NCBI RefSeq assembly: GCF_027066465.1
Contig: NZ_JAMONU010000135.1
Location: forward strand, 1-8,455
Direction of reading: 5' to 3'
DNA length: 8,455 nucleotides
Source of the DNA: Thermococcus sp.
GTDB lineage: Archaea > Methanobacteriota_B > Thermococci > Thermococcales > Thermococcaceae
Positions within the stretch are counted from its first letter, which is position 1; each line of letters starts with the position of its first letter. The notes under the pieces are model-generated. The model worked only from the letters and a program-made list of their open reading frames with translations. It ran no database searches and had not been told where the DNA came from. The position numbers and the translations under genes were made by a program. This document shows positions 1-4,885 of this stretch, piece by piece.

Positions 1-48
1 AACGTGACCGAGGACCGCTATGATGGGCTGTCTAATCCTCTTTGCCAT
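1..48 (-). CDS. infB: Translation initiation factor aIF5B (IF-2 family), N-terminal 16 codons only
   Basis: Only the start of this gene is inside the window; it continues below position 1. The 16 codons read MAKRIRQPIIAVLGHV, which matches the N-terminus of archaeal aIF5B, just before the G1 (P-loop) motif of its GTPase domain. In this family the protein is a ribosome-dependent GTPase promoting subunit joining in the cytoplasm. I chose the ATG at 48 because AGGTGAT lies four bases before it; an ATG at 54 in the same frame has no room for a binding site. A TATA box at 80-89 sits about 36 nt upstream of this ATG, so the gene probably has its own promoter although ndk ends only 74 nt upstream. 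In Pyrococcus the gene can carry an intein in the P-loop region; that lies outside this window. Confidence 0.85.
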   Translation of the reverse strand, partial: MAKRIRQPIIAVLGHV

Positions 49-79
49 CTTCATCACCTGAGCATAACTCATGGCTGGC

Positions 80-89
80 CTTTTAAAGG
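80..89 (-). promoter_or_regulatory. TATA box of infB
   Basis: The minus strand reads CCTTTAAAAG, an archaeal TATA-like element centred about 36 nt before the infB ATG. That predicts a leader of roughly 10 nt, enough for the AGGTGAT binding site. The same TATA-to-start spacing recurs for several genes in this window. Confidence 0.6.
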
Positions 90-103
90 GTTTGGAATGT
101 TAG

Positions 104-108
104 AAAAA
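104..108 (-). terminator. Oligo-T terminator after ndk
   Basis: A run of five T on the minus strand, 14 nt past the ndk stop codon and before the infB TATA box. Archaeal RNA polymerase can terminate at short T tracts without a hairpin. This is weak evidence on its own. Confidence 0.3.
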
Positions 109-122
109 TGGAGAGAACAGAG

Positions 123-647
123 TTACTCCTCGGAACAACTAATCTCGTCTAGATACTCCTTCTTCGCCCTTGCGTGGGTGTGGTAGAACCAGTCTGCGGC
201 CTTGCAGTACTCAAAGAGTTCATCTTCGCTGAAGTACAGCTTAATCTCCCTCTCCGCACTCTCCGGACTGTCGGAGGCGTGGATAACGTTGTATATCGCA
301 TCACCGACGTCGAGGCCGTAGTCGCCCCTTATGCTCCCCGGCTCCGCGTCCTTCGGGTCGGTGGCGCCGGCCATCTTCCTGACGACGCTTATGGCGTATC
401 TCCCTTCCACGACCATTACAACGCTCGGGGCTTTGGTGATGTAGTCTATGAGGGCGTTGAAGAATGGCTTGCCCCTGTGCTCCTCGTAGTGCTTCTCCGC
501 GAGCTCGCGGTCAATCCATATCATCTTCATTCCCACTATCTTGAGGCCCCTCTTCTCAAAACGGCTTATTATTTCGCCCATCAGCCCACGGACAACGGCG
601 TCCGGCTTCAGAATAACGAGCGTTCTCTCTATCTGCTCCTCGGCCAT
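123..647 (-). CDS. ndk: Nucleoside diphosphate kinase
   Basis: A 174-aa cytoplasmic enzyme that transfers the gamma phosphate of ATP to NDPs through a phosphohistidine. Visible family motifs are ERTLVILKPDAV (residues 7-18, with Lys14), the GATDPKDAEPGSIRGDYG nucleotide-binding segment (about 94-111) and NVIHASDS (120-127) with the catalytic His123; the last is HASD where most family members have HGSD. A C-terminal extension past about residue 150 makes it longer than bacterial enzymes. I placed the start at the ATG at 647; the frame stays open 25 codons further up, but that stretch does not resemble NDPK and overlaps the candidate TATA element. It lies upstream of infB as in other archaea, but here a secreted-protein gene stands between it and rpl24e, so it probably relies on its own promoter. 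Confidence 0.95.
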   Translation of the reverse strand: MAEEQIERTLVILKPDAVVRGLMGEIISRFEKRGLKIVGMKMIWIDRELAEKHYEEHRGKPFFNALIDYITKAPSVVMVVEGRYAISVVRKMAGATDPKDAEPGSIRGDYGLDVGDAIYNVIHASDSPESAEREIKLYFSEDELFEYCKAADWFYHTHARAKKEYLDEISCSEE

Positions 648-678
648 CGGCAACACCGACCGTAAATGGGACGCGCGG

Positions 679-687
679 TTAATAGGT
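679..687 (-). promoter_or_regulatory. Candidate TATA box of ndk
   Basis: The minus strand reads CCTATTAAC, preceded by an A-rich stretch that could act as BRE. It is a poor TATA match, but it is about 35 nt before the ndk ATG, the spacing seen for neighbouring genes. It matters because the inserted gene separates ndk from the ribosomal promoter. Confidence 0.4.
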
Positions 688-692
688 TTTTT

Positions 693-714
693 GGAAAGGA
701 AAGAAAAGAGAAAA
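693..714 (-). terminator. T-rich terminator after the 386-aa secreted protein gene
   Basis: Immediately after the stop codon at 715-717 the minus strand is a pyrimidine tract with several T runs of three and four, ending just before the ndk promoter candidate. It fits an archaeal U-tract terminator. It closely resembles the tract after the rpl24e stop codon. Confidence 0.4.
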
Positions 715-1875
715 TCAGCCAACCTTAACGTACCAAGTCATAGCTGTCCACTCGTGGTGAATGTCTGTTGGTATCAAGTGTTCATTTCCTGAAAACTCAG
801 CCCATAGTTTTACGTTAATGACCGCATGCCAGTTCCCATCGTGAAGAACGTTCTCCAAAACATCTCCGCTGGATGCAACCATGATTCCTACAGTATGTTC
901 TGATGTTTCGGTGTATGTTCCTCCGGTGCCTAAAGTGTCTATAGTCCATATTGCCGGAGGGTCAATGGAATCTCCGTAAACTTTGTAACCTCCAACTGCA
1001 AGGGGATACGAGACCGGCCCGACGTTTATCGGTACTGTTTGGTATTGATTGATAATTCCAACTGGAGCCATATCGTCCAACTCTCCTTTAAGAGCCGGGT
1101 CAACACCCCAATCATGAGTTATTTCGACTTTTCGTATTCTATATTCCTTATATCCACTGACACCATGTCTTTTTAGTAGGATTCCTGGGGTTACCCGGTA
1201 TATGCCGTGGCCCGCGCTATCTTTGGTGCAGGCAAATGTTTCTGTTCTTGGATCATTGTCATTCCACAGGCCCCACATGTAGAATTCAGCGTAGAGCTTT
1301 CCATACGGTGGGGCATCGTATCGAAGCTCCTGTTTCCCAAAGTTGTGCCAGTACGGCTCACTCTCACCGGTATAAGTCCTCACGTTTCCACTGCTGTCAA
1401 CGGTCTTCACTCTCCAGCCCTCTGGAACTCCAATTTTTTCACCGAGCGGTATGTCCTCCTGAAACTCCGGCTTCTTCGTGCTCCACTTCATTAGTTCGCT
1501 CCTGATGCTTGTAACCTGAACGGGAACGCCCTTCCTCGTTGCCAGAACGAGAACGTTAACCCTGCCGTCCTTTGTTACCTTTATTCCATAGCCCGTTAAG
1601 ACAGCGTCCTTTGGCAGTTCTGGAACAGCATAGGCGTGCCACTTGGCGTTTGGAGCGCTCTTCAAGACGAACTCCTGAACGGCTCTCTGGATTTCCTTAA
1701 CGTTCAGCGGAAGGCCATTGGGCGTGTAGAGGAGAAGGGTTGTGTAGTCACTCCCTGGAAGCTTCTGAACTGCTGGAGCAACGTACTGAATGTTGTTTCC
1801 GGTTGGATACGCCGAAGCAAAGAACAAGCTTCCAACCAAGACTCCGAGTACGAACCATACCACTTTCTGTCGCAT
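715..1875 (-). CDS. Secreted protein of unknown function (386 aa), inserted between rpl24e and ndk
   Basis: I do not recognise a characterised family. Residues 1-22 form a classical signal peptide: MRQK, a hydrophobic core, then ASA, with likely cleavage before Tyr23. The mature part begins with a mixed alpha/beta stretch containing KEIQRAVQEFVLK and is followed by a region rich in Tyr, Trp, Gly and Pro that looks like extracellular beta structure. There is a single Cys after the signal peptide and no N-x-S/T sequon. The start is the ATG at 1875, four bases after an eight-G Shine-Dalgarno run; 31 more in-frame codons upstream would place the signal peptide internally. Its N-terminus, leader and the KE[IV]xxAVxx[FY]xLK motif match the 247-aa gene at 6747-7490, so the two are probably distant paralogues. 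It has its own promoter and T-rich exit, and interrupts the L7Ae-S28e-L24e-NDPK gene order. Export is well supported; the role is unknown. Confidence 0.8.
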   Translation of the reverse strand: MRQKVVWFVLGVLVGSLFFASAYPTGNNIQYVAPAVQKLPGSDYTTLLLYTPNGLPLNVKEIQRAVQEFVLKSAPNAKWHAYAVPELPKDAVLTGYGIKVTKDGRVNVLVLATRKGVPVQVTSIRSELMKWSTKKPEFQEDIPLGEKIGVPEGWRVKTVDSSGNVRTYTGESEPYWHNFGKQELRYDAPPYGKLYAEFYMWGLWNDNDPRTETFACTKDSAGHGIYRVTPGILLKRHGVSGYKEYRIRKVEITHDWGVDPALKGELDDMAPVGIINQYQTVPINVGPVSYPLAVGGYKVYGDSIDPPAIWTIDTLGTGGTYTETSEHTVGIMVASSGDVLENVLHDGNWHAVINVKLWAEFSGNEHLIPTDIHHEWTAMTWYVKVG

Positions 1876-1879
1876 CCGA

Positions 1880-1894
1880 CCCCCCCCAACGGGG
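1880..1894 (-). promoter_or_regulatory. Shine-Dalgarno G-run folded into a C4/G4 hairpin
   Basis: On the minus strand CCCC (1894-1891), GTT, then eight G (1887-1880) precede the ATG at 1875. CCCC can pair with four of the G residues over a three-base loop, putting the binding site in a hairpin. The 247-aa secreted gene has the same arrangement. Confidence 0.5.
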
Positions 1895-1896
1895 TT

Positions 1897-1916
1897 GTCA
1901 GGTAAAATTAACTGAC
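1897..1916 (-). promoter_or_regulatory. Dyad GTCAG-N10-CTGAC between TATA and the start codon
   Basis: Perfect 5-bp inverted repeat arms (1897-1901 and 1912-1916) around a ten-base AT-rich spacer. It begins a few bases after the TATA element and ends near the expected transcription start, where an archaeal repressor would act. Five-bp arms can arise by chance; support comes from a dyad at the same place in the 247-aa gene. Confidence 0.35.
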
Positions 1917-1920
1917 TTGT

Positions 1921-1930
1921 AGTATTTAAG
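1921..1930 (-). promoter_or_regulatory. TATA box of the 386-aa secreted protein gene
   Basis: The minus strand reads CTTAAATACT with purine-rich GCGAAACG just upstream as possible BRE. It shares TTAAATACT with the promoter of the 247-aa secreted gene. The distance to the ATG is about 50 nt, giving a longer leader than the housekeeping genes here. Confidence 0.6.
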
Positions 1931-1986
1931 CGTTTCGCCCTATCAAAATTAAGGATTTGCAGAAGCATTCATTGAACTAAAATTAC

Positions 1987-2002
1987 TAAGAAAAGAAAGA
2001 AA
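1987..2002 (-). terminator. T-rich terminator after rpl24e
   Basis: Directly after the rpl24e stop codon the minus strand is a pyrimidine tract (TTTCTTTCTTTTCTTA) that could end the ribosomal transcript before the inserted secreted-protein gene. No hairpin precedes it. Confidence 0.4.
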
Positions 2003-2206
2003 TCACTCCCTTTTGGCCCTCTGAAGTCTTGCTTCTTGGAAGGCCTTGGTCCACTTGAGCTTTCTTGGATTACGTCCCATGAAGTAGAGCTTCTCGCACT
2101 TGCTGGAGCAGAAGAATAGCACTCTGCCGTCGTTTCTGACGAACATTTTTCCAGTTCCCGGCTCGAACTCCCTCCCGCAGTAGGAGCAGACGTTCCAGCG
2201 GGCCAT
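2003..2206 (-). CDS. rpl24e: 50S ribosomal protein L24e
   Basis: A 67-aa zinc-ribbon protein of the large ribosomal subunit, archaeal/eukaryotic type. It shows the family's CSYCG (Cys7, Cys10) and CSSKC (Cys33, Cys37) metal ligands and the basic GRNPRKLKWTKAF segment that contacts rRNA. The start is the ATG at 2206, two bases after the rps28e stop, giving the usual MARWNVCSYCG N-terminus; a TTG two codons upstream is less likely. The Shine-Dalgarno AGGAGGAGG is formed by the last arginine codons of rps28e, so the two genes are translationally coupled. Length is normal. In most archaea ndk would follow; here a secreted-protein gene does. Confidence 0.95.
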   Translation of the reverse strand: MARWNVCSYCGREFEPGTGKMFVRNDGRVLFFCSSKCEKLYFMGRNPRKLKWTKAFQEARLQRAKRE

Positions 2207-2208
2207 CT

Positions 2209-2421
2209 TCAACGCCTCCTCCTGATTTCTCTCGCCTCTCTTTCAGTCTCCCTGAGGATGACTATGTCGCCGACGCGAACGGGACCCTTAACGTTTCTCC
2301 TGATGACGCGACCCTTGTCGCGCCCCTCGAGGATTCTGACCTTGACCTGGGTAACGCCACCGGTGACGCCGGTTCTTCCAACGATTTCGATAACCTCGGC
2401 GGGGTAGCCTTCGTCGCTCAT
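2209..2421 (-). CDS. rps28e: 30S ribosomal protein S28e
   Basis: A 70-aa S1-like OB-fold protein of the small subunit, specific to archaea and eukaryotes. The sequence has the family features: [30 protein letters not shown], the [14 protein letters not shown] strand pair and the L-R-E-T-E-R-E-A-R ending with an arginine tail. The ATG at 2421 has AGGTG six bases upstream. Length is normal for the family. The arginine tail codons double as the Shine-Dalgarno of rpl24e. The 67-nt gap from rpl7ae contains a TATA-like element at the spacing used elsewhere in this window, and it follows a hairpin at the rpl7ae stop, so S28e-L24e may be partly uncoupled from L7Ae. Confidence 0.95.
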
Positions 2422-2453
2422 AACTCACACCTCGTGAAGACTCGCGGGATGAG

Positions 2454-2460
2454 CCTTAAA
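2454..2460 (-). promoter_or_regulatory. Possible internal TATA box for rps28e-rpl24e
   Basis: The minus strand reads CGAAAGG followed by TTTAAGG, a plausible BRE plus TATA centred about 36 nt before the rps28e ATG. That is the same distance seen for infB, ndk, the zinc-finger gene and the KaiC-like gene. The core is short, so this is only moderately supported. Confidence 0.45.
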
Positions 2461-2480
2461 CCTTTCGTGATAAGGAAGGA

Positions 2481-2506
2481 AAAGGAGCTCACTTCATGAG
2501 CTCCCT
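2481..2506 (-). terminator. Hairpin plus U-rich tract spanning the rpl7ae stop codon
   Basis: On the minus strand GGAGCTCA (2504-2497), loop TGAAG, TGAGCTCC (2491-2484) form a perfect 8-bp stem that includes the rpl7ae stop codon (2491-2489). It extends by G-U (2505/2483) and A-U (2506/2482) pairs. TTTTCCTTCCTT follows. It resembles an intrinsic terminator or attenuator; it could also stabilise the 3' end of an L7Ae transcript. Confidence 0.5.
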
Positions 2507-2860
2507 AACCTTCGTGGCAATCTCCTCAACAAGCTCGCGGGCCTTGCCGGGCTCGATGATTGCAACGCTCGCCGCGGCAACTTCGATTCCAGCGGCGGCA
2601 CCGAGTTCCTTCTTGCTCGGAACGTAGATGTACGGAATCTCCTTCTCCTCACAGAGCGGCGGAAGGTGGGCAACTATCTCCTCGGGGTCAACGTCCTCGG
2701 CAATTATAACGAGCTTGGCCTGACCCCTCTCGACGGCCTTGGTGGTCTCGTTGGTGCCCTTCCTTATCCTTCCGGTGTCCCTGGCTATCTCAACGGCCTC
2801 AAGGGCCTTCTCGGCAAGCTCCTGGGGAACCTCAAACTTCACGTAGCTCGGCTTCGCCAT
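2489..2860 (-). CDS. rpl7ae: 50S ribosomal protein L7Ae, kink-turn-binding protein
   Basis: A 123-aa RNA-binding protein. In archaea L7Ae is part of the large subunit and also the core protein of box C/D and H/ACA guide RNPs and RNase P, binding kink-turns. The RNA-contacting motif G-T-N-E-T-T-K is at residues 35-41 (Asn37, Glu38, Lys41) and the specificity loop LGAAAGIEVA at 86-95. The ATG at 2860 is preceded by GGAGGG eight bases upstream. Length is normal. It starts the ribosomal cluster, with a TATA box at 2919-2928 lying just after the stop codon of the KaiC-like gene. Its leader is longer than those of its neighbours and contains a small hairpin with GA dinucleotides, which could be a self-binding site; L7Ae autoregulation through a leader kink-turn is reported in other archaea. 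Confidence 0.96.
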   Translation of the reverse strand: MAKPSYVKFEVPQELAEKALEAVEIARDTGRIRKGTNETTKAVERGQAKLVIIAEDVDPEEIVAHLPPLCEEKEIPYIYVPSKKELGAAAGIEVAAASVAIIEPGKARELVEEIATKVRELMK

Positions 2861-2874
2861 CTTTCATCCCTCCG

Positions 2875-2897
2875 AAACCTCATCGTTCATCCGGTTT
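2875..2897 (-). promoter_or_regulatory. Kink-turn-like hairpin in the rpl7ae leader
   Basis: On the minus strand AAACC (2897-2893) pairs perfectly with GGTTT (2879-2875) around the loop GGATGAACGATGA. Two ATGA tetramers put GA steps on both sides, the second directly against the stem, as in a kink-turn. Misfits are a four-base rather than three-base bulge and almost no non-canonical stem (one A-U and a CGA loop). GGAGGG starts right after the stem, so bound L7Ae would block ribosome access. Confidence 0.35.
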
Positions 2898-2918
2898 TGC
2901 GAGGGGAGTTTGGGTGAG

Positions 2919-2928
2919 AATTTAAAAG
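2919..2928 (-). promoter_or_regulatory. TATA box of the rpl7ae cluster
   Basis: The minus strand reads CTTTTAAATT after GCGAAACC (BRE-like). It starts about ten bases past the stop codon of the preceding gene. It is about 63 nt before the rpl7ae ATG, so transcription should start near 2898, at the base of the leader hairpin. Confidence 0.65.
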
Positions 2929-2935
2929 GGTTTCG

Positions 2936-4117
2936 CTACTTCCTCTCGAAGACGAACTCGCAGTAGTCGGCTCCCATCGCCTCGCACTTGGTTTCCTTGC
3001 CCTCCCACTTATTCCCCGTCAGCTCCGTGAGAAACTGTGCAACGGAGCCGGCGTAGTGAACGTGAAGCGGATAGAGATACCCTTTTCCCTCCGGAAACAG
3101 GTTTGTTCCCCTCACTATTATTCTATCGTTTGACAACTCCACTATTTCTAACCTTCCACCGCCGCTTGCCTCTGTTACCGAGAATATATCCTCGAGAGCA
3201 TCCCTTAGGTCAGGGGAATACCTCTTGGAGAGCCTCCTGTGGCCGGCATACTGCTTCTTCCCCCAGCTGTACAGAAACGTTTCGCCCTCTTTTGGTCCAA
3301 GAAAGTCGTAGACAGTCTCTATTAAAGCACGTTCGGAGTACTCATCCACTATCTGAACCCGCAGGTTGTCGAGCATAATCCTTCCCTTCTCGTCCATCTT
3401 AAGGCGGTTCTTCAGGCCCTCGAAGCGTGAGTAGTACTCCCTGGTCGAGATTATGCCCTCGCGGGTTCTAACGTATCGGAACACGGGTTCGGGAATATAA
3501 ACGGGATACGGAGAGCGTTTAAGTCTCAACATACCCTCCGAAGTCTCGATTATATATCCGAAGGGTATCAGAATGGCCGTCAAATCAGAGCGCGTAAAAA
3601 CGTCCGAACACGCAGCGGCGAGAACACCAACCCCCGCAAACTTCACGGAGTTTACAAGTCTGACCGTTGCCTTTACATACGACTTTGGATTCGGCTGAAG
3701 GATGTAGTGGGAGGTCAGGTCATCTATTACGAACAGGTCAAATCCGTTTCTGCTTATTGTCTCGCGTATTAGAGCGGTCGTTATGCCGAGGTCGAGGGGG
3801 TTTGGAAGGACGTTCTTTCCCGTGTAAACGCTCTGACCGTAAAGGTTTGAATACCCGTCGAGAATCAGGAGGGAGCCGTTTTCTATATATGGGGAGTAAT
3901 CAATGCCGTGGTTTCTCAGCTCTTCGAGTAGCATGTGAGGGGGCTGTCGAAAATCGACCAGAAGAACCTTATTACCCATTTTAAGGGCGTTTAAAACCGT
4001 TTGATGCATTAAGATTACGTGGTCATACTCAATTGAGCCTATAAAAGCTACCGTTGAACCCTCTTTAATACCACCTCCCAGAGCACTGTCAAGCGGTTTT
4101 ATTCCAACTGGTATCAT
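2936..4117 (-). CDS. KaiC/RecA-like domain with degenerate Walker A, fused to a C-terminal V4R domain
   Basis: A 393-aa cytoplasmic protein. Residues 1-230 look like a KaiC/RadA-type ATPase domain: the opening G-I-K-P-L-D-x-A-L-G-G-G-I-x-x-G (5-20) is typical, and FDLFVIDD (126-133) matches Walker B. The P-loop position (24-34) reads AFIGSIEYDHV and lacks GxGK[ST], so ATP hydrolysis is doubtful. Residues from about 260 to 393 fit a V4R (4-vinyl reductase) domain, including TELTGNKWEGKETKCEAMGADYCEF with Cys378 and Cys386; V4R domains are thought to bind small molecules such as hydrocarbons. The combination suggests a sensor or regulatory protein; this is inference. The ATG at 4117 has AGGTG six bases upstream and a TATA box about 35 nt upstream. 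It ends just before the rpl7ae promoter; a functional link to translation is not shown. Confidence 0.8.
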   Translation of the reverse strand: MIPVGIKPLDSALGGGIKEGSTVAFIGSIEYDHVILMHQTVLNALKMGNKVLLVDFRQPPHMLLEELRNHGIDYSPYIENGSLLILDGYSNLYGQSVYTGKNVLPNPLDLGITTALIRETISRNGFDLFVIDDLTSHYILQPNPKSYVKATVRLVNSVKFAGVGVLAAACSDVFTRSDLTAILIPFGYIIETSEGMLRLKRSPYPVYIPEPVFRYVRTREGIISTREYYSRFEGLKNRLKMDEKGRIMLDNLRVQIVDEYSERALIETVYDFLGPKEGETFLYSWGKKQYAGHRRLSKRYSPDLRDALEDIFSVTEASGGGRLEIVELSNDRIIVRGTNLFPEGKGYLYPLHVHYAGSVAQFLTELTGNKWEGKETKCEAMGADYCEFVFERK

Positions 4118-4147
4118 TTAGCCCACCTGGATATCATTATATGACCC

Positions 4148-4157
4148 GTTTATAACC
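4148..4157 (-). promoter_or_regulatory. TATA box of the KaiC-like/V4R gene
   Basis: The minus strand reads GGTTATAAAC after CGCACAAA, centred about 35 nt before the ATG at 4117. That leaves a leader of about ten bases with the AGGTG binding site. Confidence 0.65.
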
Positions 4158-4177
4158 TTTGTGCGGGGTAATAAGTC

Positions 4178-4182
4178 AAAAA
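4178..4182 (-). terminator. Oligo-T terminator after the zinc-finger gene
   Basis: Five T on the minus strand, about 35 nt past the stop codon at 4218 and before the next TATA box. It is consistent with archaeal U-tract termination, but short. Confidence 0.3.
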
Positions 4183-4217
4183 TTCAAAGACGAGAGGCTC
4201 GGAAGCGGCCAAGTTCG

Positions 4218-4841
4218 TCATCCATCAGCCCTGTTCTCCTCCTCATAGCCCATGTAAAGCTCGAGGCTTCTCTTAGCCCTCGCCCTGGGAATGTGGTGGC
4301 CCATGAGGGCGACTATCTCGTCGGCTTTGGCTTTCCCGTGGTGAAGCATCTTCCGCTCGGTCTTAATCTTCTCAATCCTGAAGGTGTAGCCTCCTACTTC
4401 TACCACCTCACCGACGACGAACTCCTCATCGCGGGGAACCTTGACGCGGAAGGACTGGGTAATTCCCTTCGGCATGTAAACCGACACCTTGATGACCTTT
4501 GGATACGTCAGGCTCTCGCCCCACAGGGTTTTAATCTCGCCGACCTTTGCCTTACTTGCCCTCTTCCCCCCTTCCAGCTCTATTCCGGTAATCCTTACCT
4601 CGTCCTTCTCGGTCTCGACGATGTCGCCAACTCTAATCTCCTCACCCTCTGGAAGCTCCGCTTCGCTCCTAAAACTAACCTCGTGCTTGCTGACGATGAG
4701 CGGGACCCTGACGAGCTTCGGAAGCGTTACGTGCCAGACGTTGCCGCACTCGTTACAGCGAAGGGTAAGCTCCCTCCCGCGCTCCTTGATGACCTCGACG
4801 TCATCGCTACCGCACTCGGGGCAGATGAAGTACTCCTCCAT
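4218..4841 (-). CDS. HVO_0476-type zinc-finger protein
   Basis: A 207-aa cytoplasmic protein conserved in euryarchaea, of unknown biochemical role. A zinc ribbon opens it: C7-P-E-C10 and C29-N-E-C32. Two OB/SH3-like beta segments follow, each with a [IV]R[VL]GD or VVGEVVEVGG-type turn (EEIRVGDIVETEKDEVRITGI and EEFVVGEVVEVGGYTFRIEKI), then a basic helical C-terminus with HHGKAKADEIVALMGHH. I place the start at the ATG at 4841 because GGTGA lies five bases upstream; the GTG at 4850 is part of that GGTGA site. A TATA box lies about 36 nt upstream. The toroid gene's stop codon is only 5 bp from this TATA box, so the accessory block ends right against this promoter. The zinc ribbon suggests nucleic-acid or protein binding; the function is not established. 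Confidence 0.8.
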   Translation of the reverse strand: MEEYFICPECGSDDVEVIKERGRELTLRCNECGNVWHVTLPKLVRVPLIVSKHEVSFRSEAELPEGEEIRVGDIVETEKDEVRITGIELEGGKRASKAKVGEIKTLWGESLTYPKVIKVSVYMPKGITQSFRVKVPRDEEFVVGEVVEVGGYTFRIEKIKTERKMLHHGKAKADEIVALMGHHIPRARAKRSLELYMGYEEENRADG

Positions 4842-4871
4842 GTCTCTCACCGGAATGGAAAAAGGGAAGGG

Positions 4872-4881
4872 GCTTATAAAG
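4872..4881 (-). promoter_or_regulatory. TATA box of the zinc-finger gene
   Basis: The minus strand reads CTTTATAAGC, a strong TATA element about 36 nt before the ATG at 4841. Any BRE overlaps the stop codon region of the upstream toroid gene. Confidence 0.7.
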
Positions 4882-4885
4882 GTGC

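Noticed and set aside
52..58. GTGATGA on the minus strand, identical to a box C of a C/D guide RNA
   Set aside because: It is the Shine-Dalgarno region of infB, and no CTGA box D or second C'/D' pair follows within the window.
1876..1968. 31-codon extension of the 386-aa secreted protein
   Set aside because: It would run through the TATA box and leader and bury the signal peptide. The paralogue starts at the equivalent MRQK.
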